Positions 1 through 8,832 of a DNA stretch of 64,000 nt are shown here, in pieces. The DNA comes from Rhodococcus jostii NBRC 16295. Its GTDB lineage: Bacteria > Actinomycetota > Actinomycetes > Mycobacteriales > Mycobacteriaceae. Both the position numbers and the translations under genes were made by a program. The notes beneath the pieces are model-generated. The model saw only the letters and a list, made by a program, of their open reading frames with translations, had not been told where the DNA came from and did not search any database. The stretch covers positions 1 to 64,000 of the forward strand of contig NZ_BCWY01000026.1 of the NCBI RefSeq assembly GCF_001894825.1. The letters run 5' to 3'. Position 1 is the first letter of the stretch, and each line of letters starts with the position of its first letter.

Positions 1-998
1 CGTCAGTTCCAAAGGGAGGCCCACCACGCCGACCGTGGAGGGAGCCGGTGACCGACCGCCATGCGATACCGGTTGTACTCCGTTTCCCTGTGTGTCCGGT
101 CCGGCGCGCAGCGCCATGTCGTCGACCGGGAAGCCGTGGGCGCGTTGCAGGGTTCGCAGTTCCTCTCCGAAGTCGGCAGCGGCGGTCGGGCGCTGACCGG
201 GCTCGCGGGACATCGCCCGTGCGATCACCGCGGACACGTCGTCGGGGATCCCGTGCTCACGCAGATCGGGCACCTCTTGCGTCGTGATGCGCAGGAACTG
301 CGCGACCACCTGTTCACCGCTGCGACGTTCGAACGCGGCATGGCCGGTGAGAGCACTGAACAGGGTGGCACCGAGGCCGTAGACGTCGGCGGGCGGATGC
401 GGTGGCTCACCTCCGAGTACCTCCGGTGCGGTGTATGCGGGCGACCCGGTGACGGCGCCGGTGGCGGTTTCGAAGCCGCCGCTGACGTGCGCGATGCCGA
501 AGTCGGCCAGTTCCGGCTCGCCGTAATCGGTGAGCAGGATGTTCGCGGGCTTGATGTCCCGGTGCAGGATGCCGAGCCGGTGCGCCGACTCCACCGCGCC
601 CGCGATCTTCACCCCGAGGCGCAGCGCCTTCTCCACCGGCAGCGGACCGCGACGGCGGATCCACACGTCGAGCGAACCCTGCGAGTGGTACGGCATCACG
701 ATGTAGGGAAGTCCGCTGCCGGTGGCACCGACCTGTAGGACGCCCACGATGTTCGGGTCCCGGTGAGCCGCCCCATCGCCCGCTGCTCCCGGAAGAACCG
801 GGCCCGGTTCTCCTCGTCGAGTTCGACGGTGAGTACCTTCACCGCCACCGTGCGATCCAGGTCCTCCTGGGTGCAGCGATAGACCACGCCGAAACCGCCG
901 CGTCCGATCTCCTGCACGTCAGCGAAACCAGCTCCACCCAGTTCGGCGGCCGGGGACGGCGGGTACCGCTGAGTGTCGAGCGGATCACCTTCACCCAT
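1..998 (-). pseudogene. PknK-like serine/threonine protein kinase, frameshifted, cut by window edge
   Basis: The start at 998 opens a Hanks-type kinase with a glycine-rich loop GRGGFGVVY (residues 32-40) and the ATP-binding lysine in VAVKV (Lys54). Near position 761, just after MGRLTG, the frame breaks. The expected H-P-N-I-V sequence continues in another frame, as if one base were missing. In that second frame the reading stays open to position 1 and carries the catalytic loop HRDIKPAN, the ADFG metal-binding motif and SPAYTAPE. The protein runs off the window, so the C-terminal region (an AAA/LuxR-type part in PknK relatives) is not visible. As written the gene would give only about 100 residues and no active kinase. 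A sequencing error is the alternative to a true mutation. Confidence 0.8.
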
Positions 999-1214
999 CG
1001 GACGGTCTACTCACTCCGCCGACTCGTGGCTCCGCACTGGTCCCGACGGCACGACCAGCGCAAATACAACCGTGGACCCACCTCTCGATAGCGTCCTCTC
1101 AGAGGATATCTCTGACTGTGACCGGTCGCGTCGGCCGCGCACTCGGAAGGCATCATGCAGTTCTTTAGTACTGCATCGCCAGTCTGCGACTGATGAGACT
1201 GGCGTGGTAACTGA

Positions 1215-2095
1215 TCCGATGTGGAGTCAGAGGTGCTGGAGCGACCGGTGGGGTTCACTGCGTTCTATGTGCTATTCGCGCATCGGTTTCGGGGGTGGAG
1301 TCGCGGCGGCGGATGGGCGCGTACGTGCGCGGGACTGCTGGGTGAGGTCGAGCGCATGAACGGATGGACACTGGCGGAGGCGGCCGGTGATGCGGGCCCG
1401 GAGGGCATGCAACGGCTGCTGAACTTCTATTCCCGGGGACTGCGACAGGACCCGCGGAGGGCGTGACGTAGGGTGAGGTCTTTCTTCGAGGCGGTCGATG
1501 ACCTGGGCGAGGACGTGTTTCGTTGACCAATGCCGACGTCGGGATACGTCACGAGACAGGGTTTTGATGAAGGGCGCGCGCTCGGCCGAGGTGGCCCGAC
1601 AGTACTCCGGGTCCGCTGGGCGGATTGTGAACGCCAGATCGGGGTGTTCCTCGCCCACGCCTCCGACCGGACCGGGCGTTGATCGACTGGGAGTTGTACC
1701 CGCCGAAGGCCGCGGGCCGTGGACGGTGCCGCGCCGCCGGGATCGGCGACGAGGCGGAACTCGCCACCAAACCCGAACTGGCGCAGACGATGAGCAAAAG
1801 AGCCCTCGACGCCGGGGGGCTGCCGTTCCGGTGGTTTACCGGCGACGAGGCCTACGGGAAGGTCGGCAGGCTCCGCATGTGACTCGAATCCCGTGGTGTG
1901 GCCCATGCTCTCGCTATCCCGAAGTCACAGATGATGATCTCAATGAAGCTGCGTCAGCGCCGAACCCACGCCGGGATCGCCGACCTGCCCGAAACCGCGT
2001 GGAAGCGGATCAACTGCGGCGACGGACCCACGCTCTACGACTGGGCGGTGGTCGACAACCGGGCACTCCGGGAGCTCGGTCGCGGTCACTAGTTG
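1215..2095 (+). pseudogene. IS701-family transposase remnant
   Basis: Pieces of an IS701-type DDE transposase occur in order but in different frames. An N-terminal piece contains GLLGEVERMNGWTLAEAAGD (near 1340-1400), a middle piece RQYSGSAGRI (near 1600), and a later piece FRWFTGDEAYGKVGRLRM (near 1825-1880), followed by an in-frame stop and then LESRGVAHALAIPKS. The C-terminal part ends near 2090. Several frameshifts and the internal stop make it non-functional. Terminal inverted repeats were not identified. A second, oppositely oriented remnant of the same family lies at 17960-18290. The family assignment rests on remembered motif similarity. Confidence 0.75.
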
Positions 2096-2129
2096 CTCGC
2101 CCGACGCTCTAAACCACCAAGGAGACCGG

Positions 2130-2536
2130 CAAGAACACTACTGCTGTCATGCGACAGATCGAGGTCTCGCGCACGATGGTCTTTGACCCGCAGCGACGGG
2201 CCCCGGGCGTAGACCGTGATCAATTCGCCCTACGCCCTGCGCTGTCACCGGAGTCTGACCAATCTCGACAAAGCCCGTGACGTCAACCGTCGCACGCTCG
2301 ATCTTGAATGCGTCCGCGCAACGGACTCATCGAACGCCTACCGCACACCAACACCTACGTCCACTCCGGCGGCGGGCAGCGCGGCGCGATCATCTACATC
2401 AAGGTCCACCCGACCCCTACGTCCACTGCTGGCAGCGAAATACCCGCCCGCACCGCCGGATCTGCGTCAAGCTCTGAAAACCATCGATCACCACATCCGC
2501 GACTACGTCGATACAGCACGACTCGCCGTGGTCTGA
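2130..2536 (+). pseudogene. Degenerate fragment of an uncharacterised mobile-element-associated protein
   Basis: After the IS701 remnant there are coding-like stretches in shifting frames: INSPYALRCHRSLTNL near 2220-2270, NTYVHSGGGQRGAI near 2350-2395, and PPAPPDLRQALKTIDHHI near 2450-2500. They resemble the C-terminal half of a roughly 500-residue actinobacterial protein of unknown function that I know only as a hypothetical protein. A possible N-terminal fragment of the same family is at 17600-17920. No intact frame remains. The identity is weak and the function unknown. Confidence 0.35.
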
Positions 2537-2565
2537 AAACCGTGAGTGCTAGCGATCAAGGTGCG

Positions 2566-3660
2566 CTAGCGCCAGACGTCGCGGATGGGGGTCGCCGAGG
2601 TCGGTGGGGCGGCCGGGATGGCGCTCGGAGTGCGACTGAATCGTGGAGCCGGTGCGTGCTGCATGGTGTGGTCGAGCTCGATCAACGAGCTGCGCGCCTT
2701 GATGTGGGGATGCTCGCTCGCTTCCGCGAAAGTTAGCACCGGAGTTACGCATGCGTCCGTTGCGCCGAACACCCGGACCCATTCGTCCCGTGTCTTCGAC
2801 CGAAATCGATCGGCGAGTATTCGTTGCAACTCGGGGTGCGTCGAAGTCTCGTACTGCGCGGGTAGCTCCTCGGGGTTCAACCCGAGCCCGCGCAGCAGCT
2901 CGGCGTAGAACGGCTGCTCGATCGCTCCCACCGCCACGTACTTCGCGTCCGCGGTCTCGTAGGTGTCGTAGTAGGGGTGCCCGCCGTCGAGCACGTTGAC
3001 ACCGCGCTCGTCCGACCACTGCCCACGAGCGCGCAGTCCCCAGATCATGTGCGAGATCGCGAGGGCACCGTCCACCATCGCGGCGTCGACCACCTGACCG
3101 AGTCCGGACCGCTGCCGCTCGACCAGCGCCGCAAGCACACCGACGATCAGCAGCATCGAGCCGCCTCCGAAATCGCCGATCAGGTTCAGCGGTGGAACGG
3201 GACGTTCACCGCGTCGCCCGATGGCGTGCAGGACACCGGTGAGTGAAATGTAGTTGATGTCGTGACCGGCGCGTTCGGCCAAGGGCCCGTCTTGGCCCCA
3301 CCCCGTCATTCGCGCGTAGATCAGGCCCGCGTTGCGGCGACGACACGTGTCGGGGCCGAGGCCGAGCCGCTCAGTCACGCCGGGCCGGAACCCTTCGATC
3401 AGCACATCGGCACGATCGACGAGGTCGAGTACCTGGGTGACGTCCGAGTCCTTCTTGAGGTCGGCATGGACCAACGCATATCGGCCGCGCAACTGCTGGT
3501 CGTGCGACGCGACGCGTCCGCCACGTTGAACACGGACTACCTCCGCGCCCAGGTCTGCAAGCAATAGCGCTGCGTGCGGGCCCGGCCCGATGCCCGCCAA
3601 CTCCACCACCCGCAGGCCGGCGAGCGGGCCGGCGCCGGGCACATAAGATCTCTCGTTCAT
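2566..3660 (-). CDS. Alpha-methylacyl-CoA racemase-like CoA-transferase family III protein
   Basis: The protein of about 364 residues belongs to the CaiB/BaiF (family III CoA-transferase) fold and is closest to alpha-methylacyl-CoA racemases. It has the [11 protein letters not shown] segment and the GDFGGGS segment, which carry the histidine and aspartate of the racemase active site. Such enzymes epimerise 2-methylacyl-CoA so that branched chains can enter beta-oxidation. The start at 3660 is chosen over an upstream in-frame codon at 3702 because a GAGGAG ribosome-binding site sits just before it. It reads in the same direction as the SDR and aldehyde dehydrogenase upstream, but has its own promoter region with a perfect AGTA-N2-TACT site. 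A transferase rather than racemase activity cannot be excluded. Confidence 0.85.
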   Translation of the reverse strand: MNERSYVPGAGPLAGLRVVELAGIGPGPHAALLLADLGAEVVRVQRGGRVASHDQQLRGRYALVHADLKKDSDVTQVLDLVDRADVLIEGFRPGVTERLGLGPDTCRRRNAGLIYARMTGWGQDGPLAERAGHDINYISLTGVLHAIGRRGERPVPPLNLIGDFGGGSMLLIVGVLAALVERQRSGLGQVVDAAMVDGALAISHMIWGLRARGQWSDERGVNVLDGGHPYYDTYETADAKYVAVGAIEQPFYAELLRGLGLNPEELPAQYETSTHPELQRILADRFRSKTRDEWVRVFGATDACVTPVLTFAEASEHPHIKARSSLIELDHTMQHAPAPRFSRTPSAIPAAPPTSATPIRDVWR

Positions 3661-4028
3661 CCAGAACTCCTCACGCCGAACTCGACCAACCGCGGAGACC
3701 ACAACCCGTTCCGTCGCGTCGCAGCGTTTGCTGACCGCGGAGGGAACCCGACTGCCGACTACCGAACCGGTGACGATGCCCGATCATTGCCTGACGCCTC
3801 AAGTAAATACTATACAACTTTCTCGGTGATTGTGCCTTGATCTCGGCGCCGGCCGCGCGAGCCCACATCGGAGTCCAACCTGCAAGGAAGCGGAGCAGCT
3901 GATGAATGCGGCCTTCGATGCAGAACCAAGACGAACTGCGAACGTCCGTGTCGTTTCCTCGAAGCGAGGTCTCCCGAATCGGGGGTCCGCCGACTCATGG
4001 AGATGGCTAAAGGGTATGAACCTTAGTC
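3661..4028. other. Intergenic region, 368 bases
   Basis: This gap separates the end of the SDR gene from the racemase start. It contains the racemase ribosome-binding site and the AGTA-N2-TACT site. I see no convincing gene in it. Confidence 0.5.
3802..3811. promoter_or_regulatory. AGTA-N2-TACT palindrome (perfect), upstream of racemase gene
   Basis: The site AGTAAATACT is followed by ATACA, so on the minus strand it reads TGTATAGTATTTACTTGA and overlaps a TATAGT-like -10 box. It lies about 140 bases before the racemase start. Together with the related sites listed below it is inferred to be an operator of a shared regulator. Confidence 0.6.
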
Positions 4029-4874
4029 TCAGACGGGTGCGGGTTTCAGCATCGCTCCGGCATCGACACGCAGGTTGACTCCTGTCATGTAGCGCGACTG
4101 CTCACTGGCGAGGAAGGCAACGACATTGGAGATGTCGATCGGCTCGATATACGGGATCGGCATCGCTTGCATAGCGGGGAACGCATCGACGACGTCCTCG
4201 CGGGTCGGCTCCTCCAAGTCGGGGCGGAAGGCCTTGTATACGTCAATGTTGTGCAGGAGCAGAGTGTTGCAGTTGGTCGGGTGGATTGCGTTGAGTCGTA
4301 TCGATTGTGGAGCAAGCTGCAGGGCCAGCGCCTCGACGTAGCGCGCGATCGTCTGCTTTGCCCACGAGTACCCGGAGCCGCCTGGGCCGAGCTTCTCGGT
4401 GGCTCCCTCGATCATTCCGGCGGTCGAGCCGGTCACGATGATCGACGCTCCGGCCTGCAGATGCGGCAGACTGACCGCGACTGTGTTCATCACTCCGATG
4501 AGGTCGACATCCGTAGCGTCGATGAACGCCTCGCAGCGCGAGCCCCCTTGACCCGGATAGATCCCCGCGTTGGCGACGACGATATCCAGACGACCGAACG
4601 GGGTGAGCCCTTCGGCCACCGCCTCGGTCAGCTGGTGACGGATCCGAACGTCCGCGACGGACGCAACGATTCGCCGGTCGAGCTTTTCGACTTGCCGAAC
4701 GGTCTCGGCCAGATCGTCCGATGTGGCCAACGGATAGTTGACGGTACCGATCTGATCACAGATGTCGACTGCGATAATGTCGGCACCCTCGGAGGCCAGC
4801 CTCACCGCGTGACTGCGGCCCTGCCCTCGTGCAGCCCCCGTTACGAACGCGACTTTACCGTCCAGATTCCCCAT
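4029..4874 (-). CDS. SDR family mycofactocin-dependent oxidoreductase
   Basis: This 281-residue short-chain dehydrogenase has the nucleotide motif TGAARGQGR, an NAG motif, a serine in TGSTAG and the catalytic pair Tyr169/Lys173 in YSWAK. The RGQGRSHA sequence and the long insertion after the first strands are typical of SDRs predicted to hold a non-exchangeable nicotinamide and pass electrons to mycofactocin. The expected reaction is oxidation of an alcohol to a ketone or aldehyde. It lies 139 bases downstream of an aldehyde dehydrogenase on the same strand, which fits an alcohol-aldehyde-acid sequence. The substrate is unknown. Close relatives here are the genes at 10630 and the decayed copy at 35368. 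Confidence 0.88.
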   Translation of the reverse strand: MGNLDGKVAFVTGAARGQGRSHAVRLASEGADIIAVDICDQIGTVNYPLATSDDLAETVRQVEKLDRRIVASVADVRIRHQLTEAVAEGLTPFGRLDIVVANAGIYPGQGGSRCEAFIDATDVDLIGVMNTVAVSLPHLQAGASIIVTGSTAGMIEGATEKLGPGGSGYSWAKQTIARYVEALALQLAPQSIRLNAIHPTNCNTLLLHNIDVYKAFRPDLEEPTREDVVDAFPAMQAMPIPYIEPIDISNVVAFLASEQSRYMTGVNLRVDAGAMLKPAPV

Positions 4875-5013
4875 CAGATGAACCTCTCAATCTCATTTTC
4901 TCGGTGTGGTCCGTGGGCAGACGTTGCGCACCTACAGTCGGGTCGCGCTGTTGGAGCCGTGTCGGTCCCCGCTGCGCTGCGGGTCTGCTTCGATCGCGGG
5001 TGACGGAGAGTAC

Positions 5014-6552
5014 TCACGACCAGGTCAGCGTCTTGAGTTCGGTGAACTCGGCGAGACCGTGCTTTCCCCATTCGCGCCCGAAGCCACTCTGTTTGAATCC
5101 TCCGAAGGCTCCCCACGTTCCGATCGAGGACGGTGCGCGACCCCATCCCGGTCCCTGGTCCTCTCCTGGCGGCTGTTGTGCAACTGATCCGTTCACCTCG
5201 GTCTGAACCGCCATGTATCCCGAGCGGATCTTGCGAGCGACGTTGAAGGCGCGAGTCGTGTTCGCGGACACGACTCCGCCGGCCAGACCAAAGATGGTGT
5301 CGTTCGCCAGGTGGACGGCTTCGTCATCCTCGCCGCTATACTCGATCACGGTCAGAACCGGGCCGAAGATTTCCTCCTGCGCGACCCGCATGTCATTGCG
5401 CGCATTCATCAGAACCGTGGGTTCGTAGTAGTAGCCGTACTTCATGTGGTCAGGGCGCCTTCCTCCCACAAGAACGCTTGCGCCCTCATCTACACCTGAC
5501 TGCACCATGCGCTCCACACGGTCGCGTTGCTCGGCCCTGATCAGGGGGCCCAGCGTGGTGCTCTCGTCGCGCGGATCGCCAATCTTGACCGCGGCGTAGG
5601 CAGCGTTCACGCCCGCGACGTAGGCGTCGCGCAGATGGGCCGGCAGCAGCAATCTGCTCTGCACGACGCAAGCCTGACCGCAGTGGGCAAGGACGTCCGT
5701 GAAGCCTACTGAGGCGGCGTAGTCCTCCGAAACGTCGCCGAGGACCACGCGTGCGCTCTTTCCCCCCAACTCCAGTTTCACTCGCTTGATCGTCGCTGCC
5801 GCGTTGGCCATGATGCTCCGGCCGGTCACAGTCGATCCAGTGAACGTGACAAGGTCGACCAACGGACTCGCAGTCAAAAGGTTTCCGACCTCGGCACCGC
5901 CCGACACGACGTTGACAACCCCTGGGGGTATGCCGGCATCCGTGGCAGCGCGTGCGATCTCATACGCGTCCAGCGGAGTCCAGGGGTGAGGTTTGAGGAC
6001 CACAGTGCATCCGGCGGCAATCGCCGGGATCGTCTTGAACAGGTTAATTTGGAACGGGAAGTTGAACGGCGTGATGGCACACACCACACCGGCCGGCTCG
6101 CGTACGACGGCAGTGCCTCCCATACCGCTCAGGCCACCGACCGGCAACCCCATCTCGACCCAGTCGAGCGCGCTGTGCAGGTTGTCTCCGTACCAGTGAA
6201 CCGCATCGACGGCGCCGGCGCACTGGATGAAATCGACGGTGCCGATGCTGTTGCCGCCTACTGTGGCACCCGTCTCGGCCACGATGAGGTCGTGAAGCTC
6301 GGGGTGGCGCTCGGTCAGAATGTTCGCCATCCTCTTGATGGCACGTCCCCGTTCGACAGGGGTCGTTTGAGGCCACGGGCCGGTGTCGAATGCTCGGCGT
6401 GCGGCCTCTATCGCCCGTCGGGCATCCTCTGCCGTGGCGTCCGGGACCGTACCGATGATCTCTTCGTCGGCAGGGTTGAGAACTGTGATGCGTTCGGCGC
6501 TCGAGGATTCCACCTCACGACCGTCGATGTACAGATCATGGTTCCACTTCAT
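5014..6552 (-). CDS. NAD(P)-dependent aldehyde dehydrogenase
   Basis: About 512 residues long, this is a standard ALDH-superfamily enzyme with the ELGGKSA motif, the catalytic cysteine in GQACVVQS (Cys295) and the EEIFGPVLTVI motif. It should oxidise an aldehyde to the acid. The start at 6552 is preceded by a GGAGG ribosome-binding site; an upstream in-frame start would add 56 residues with no resemblance to ALDH. Near the C-terminus a Gly/Pro-rich stretch (about residues 450-475) is inserted before GGFKQSGFGRE, longer than usual. It probably forms an operon with the SDR at 4029. A one-mismatch operator site lies about 275 bases upstream. Confidence 0.9.
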   Translation of the reverse strand: MKWNHDLYIDGREVESSSAERITVLNPADEEIIGTVPDATAEDARRAIEAARRAFDTGPWPQTTPVERGRAIKRMANILTERHPELHDLIVAETGATVGGNSIGTVDFIQCAGAVDAVHWYGDNLHSALDWVEMGLPVGGLSGMGGTAVVREPAGVVCAITPFNFPFQINLFKTIPAIAAGCTVVLKPHPWTPLDAYEIARAATDAGIPPGVVNVVSGGAEVGNLLTASPLVDLVTFTGSTVTGRSIMANAAATIKRVKLELGGKSARVVLGDVSEDYAASVGFTDVLAHCGQACVVQSRLLLPAHLRDAYVAGVNAAYAAVKIGDPRDESTTLGPLIRAEQRDRVERMVQSGVDEGASVLVGGRRPDHMKYGYYYEPTVLMNARNDMRVAQEEIFGPVLTVIEYSGEDDEAVHLANDTIFGLAGGVVSANTTRAFNVARKIRSGYMAVQTEVNGSVAQQPPGEDQGPGWGRAPSSIGTWGAFGGFKQSGFGREWGKHGLAEFTELKTLTWS

Positions 6553-7268
6553 CTTCGGTTCCTCCGCCTCGGTTGCCGACCGACCGATCTGCTGTGTCTC
6601 GAACTCGTACGGACCGCCGGGGATGGCCACCCGTCTCCAGCGAGGCGGCCCACAGATTGGGCGACTCTCCGCTCCGCACCTGCTCTTCGGCGACGGCGCG
6701 CGGGTGGCCGCCAAAGCCAAGGGCGTCGCCGATCACGATCGGCCTCTTTCAACGATCTCCGTCGCGTCTGATCCGCGACGAGGGGTGTGCCGTCCGTCAC
6801 AGTATTGAAGGACCGCTTCTCTGTCAAGTAAATGCTATACATCTATAGTGAATCGATGCGCACACGGCGTGTGCCCGCTGCCGCGTCGGGGCCGACCACG
6901 GTCACCGCTGCGATGTCGCCTTGCTGCGGGGCGTGCCTCCGTGCTGGGCTAGGCCTTCCGCATCACGCTGAAGCCTATTTCTCCTTTCGCCGTTGATCGT
7001 TGGGGCCTGGGTCGCCCGTCACCACGCCGCGCATAGCCGTGTCGGCGCGCCGGTCGGCTTGAGCCGCGACAGACCGGAGGCCGTTGTCGAGCGGCAAGCC
7101 AGTGAACTGGGGGTTGGGTTCGCCGAACCGCGCTCGTCGAGGTGGTCGGGCGGACATGGGAACAGCGACCGATCATGGGCGTTTTGAACCGGGATCCACT
7201 GACGCGGCGACCGGCGCCAGCGGTGCAGGCAGGACCGCAACCGACACCGCCACGAAAGGGGACACATC
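6553..7268. other. Intergenic region, 716 bases
   Basis: This region lies between the divergently read aldehyde dehydrogenase and DoxX genes. It contains the site at 6827 and the ribosome-binding site of the DoxX gene (AAAGGGG near 7255). The overlapping frames seen in it look like random high-GC reading frames, and I recognise no gene. Confidence 0.5.
6827..6836. promoter_or_regulatory. AGTA-N2-TACT-like site (one mismatch), upstream of aldehyde dehydrogenase
   Basis: The site AGTAAATGCT is flanked by GTCA before and ATACA after. On the minus strand it reads TGTATAGCATTTACTTGACA, almost the same extended sequence as at 3802. It is inferred to be an operator/promoter for the aldehyde dehydrogenase-SDR pair. 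Confidence 0.5.
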
Positions 7269-7802
7269 GTGAGTTCGATCGGCATCGGCCTCCTCCTTCT
7301 CCGGATCTGCCTGGGCATGACCATGGCTGCACACGGTTATGGAAAACTCTTCCGCGGAAACGGTATTGCCGGTACCGCCGACTGGTTCGACAGCATCGGC
7401 ATGCGCCCGGGCAGGGCGCACGCATGGCTGACGGCGCTCACCGAGGTCGGTGCCGGGTTACTCCTCGCGATCGGCCTGCTCACACCGTTCGCCGCGGCGG
7501 CGTTCGTCTCGCTGATGATCGCCGCCGCCTGGACCGTGCATCGTGGGCACGGATTCTTTGTCGTCGCCGACGGGTGGGAGTACAACCTGGTGCTCGCCGT
7601 CGGTGCGCTGTCCGTCGCCGTCGCTGGCGCCGGGCGCCTGAGTGTCGACTGGGTGATCTTCGGCGGGAATCTCCTGTCGGGCTGGGCCGGCTTCCTCATC
7701 GCGGGGATACTGGGCGTTGCGGCTGCCGGCGGCCTGCTCGGAACGTCATTCCGCCCTATCGCTCCACAAGACGGCCTCGAACTGCAACGAGAGTCAGCCT
7801 GA
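7269..7802 (+). CDS. DoxX-family integral membrane protein
   Basis: This 177-residue protein is mostly hydrophobic with about four membrane-spanning segments. The N-terminus GLLLLRICLGMTMAAHGYGK and the following GTADWFDSIGM are typical of the DoxX family. DoxX proteins have been linked to quinone/thiosulfate chemistry and redox stress, but most have no assigned role. The start is GTG at 7269, preceded by AAAGGGGA. It stands alone, with IS debris downstream. No catalytic residues can be pointed to. Confidence 0.85.
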   Translation: MSSIGIGLLLLRICLGMTMAAHGYGKLFRGNGIAGTADWFDSIGMRPGRAHAWLTALTEVGAGLLLAIGLLTPFAAAAFVSLMIAAAWTVHRGHGFFVVADGWEYNLVLAVGALSVAVAGAGRLSVDWVIFGGNLLSGWAGFLIAGILGVAAAGGLLGTSFRPIAPQDGLELQRESA

Positions 7803-8139
7803 AGGATATTCCGAGAACATTCGGCGCGCGAATCCGTATGTGACGTAGTCGCGACCTACGCGCACTCGGGTGGTCGCCTGACTTCAATGAGGGCGGAGGT
7901 GATCATGCTGCGGTCGCCAACCATCACCATCACGCGCAGCCCGAACGCGGTGCGCACGGTCTCGACGAGGGGCGGGGTCGGCGGTGTTCCCAAGATCACC
8001 AGCACCGCGCGATCGGGCGGCACACCGGGTCGGTCGGCGACCGTATTCGATCGGCGAGAGTCCTTCTTGTCCCGCGCTGCCGGCCGGGACAATCGAAGCG
8101 GTACGCGCGGCACCGCCCCGCGCCGCGACGGTGACGACC

Positions 8140-8340
8140 GGGACAGTGGAGGTGACGCGGTCGCTGCCGCACGGTCACGTGGCCGCGGTCGCCACGCAGG
8201 CCGGGCGCTGGGTCTGCTGACGCTGCCTGACCCGGCCGGCCGGGCCGGGGCCTGGCGCTGGCGGTGACCATCGCCCGAGTGACCCGCCTGCCTCGCACCC
8301 GGCTGGCTCGCCATATGGCAACCGCCCCAACATCACAGCG
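8140..8340 (+). pseudogene. IS1634-type transposase N-terminal fragment
   Basis: The frame reading VEVTRSLPHGHVAAVATQAG, followed after frameshifts by LALAVTIARVTR, resembles the N-terminal part of IS1634/IS4-type transposases, where SLPHGHVAAV and RDLALALI-ARV occur in this order. Only about 200 bases are recognisable and stops interrupt it. It is a dead fragment; the family call rests on these two motifs. Confidence 0.5.
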
Positions 8341-8792
8341 AAACCTGCCAAAGACACGCGGAACTCTTGATTACACCAATCGGTGCTTGGCTGCGACTTC
8401 CCGCAGCCCACCCCACAGAACCGGAATCGACCGCCGCAAATTCGGTCTCGAGCTGGCACTTTTGAGGGGAATTCGAGATTCGATTGAGTTTCTCCATGCA
8501 CGGACCGCTTGCCGCAAAGTTGGCCTCACCTGGCCACCAGTTCTTTCAGTCGATATTCACACATTCCGATGCAGTAGAGACAAAGGAACGCACGCGTCTC
8601 CCCCGGCTCGTGGGCTTCGAGGGCTCAGCTTTGCTTGCGGGATCCACCAAGATCAACCGAAGCTCAGATCAGATCACGCACGCCAGCTCACGCCAGGTGA
8701 ACCCAGATTCCAATCAGCACCGGATCAAAGAAATCTGTCGCCGACGCTCCGAACACCCGATAAACGTAGGCATCAACGCCTTAATACTGTAT

Positions 8793-8802
8793 AGTACTCA
8801 CT
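8793..8802. promoter_or_regulatory. AGTA-N2-TACT-like site (one mismatch), upstream of MftD-like gene
   Basis: The site AGTACTCACT follows CTGTAT, so the strand reads TGTATAGTACTCACTTCATG in the direction of the gene, matching the extended form seen elsewhere. It ends 30 bases before the TTG start, so the TATAGT element could be the -10 box of a short-leader transcript. Confidence 0.55.
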
Positions 8803-8832
8803 TCATGAAGGTTCTGTGATAGGAGGCTCGAG

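Larger units (their letters stand above)
7803..8832. other. Region without intact gene, containing IS debris and a promoter
   Basis: No intact gene is visible in this kilobase. It holds a transposase fragment (8140-8340, separate entry) and, at its end, the promoter region of the MftD-like gene. The stretch 8400-8760 is lower in GC than the surroundings and shows no coding pattern I recognise. Confidence 0.5.

Noticed and set aside
61-738. Long plus-strand reading frame opposite the kinase
   Set aside because: It is the antisense of the second kinase frame; the minus strand carries the HRD and DFG motifs, and the plus frame has no recognisable domain.
6553-6720. N-terminal extension of 56 residues on the aldehyde dehydrogenase
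   Set aside because: It has no ALDH similarity and the internal ATG at 6552 has a GGAGG ribosome-binding site.
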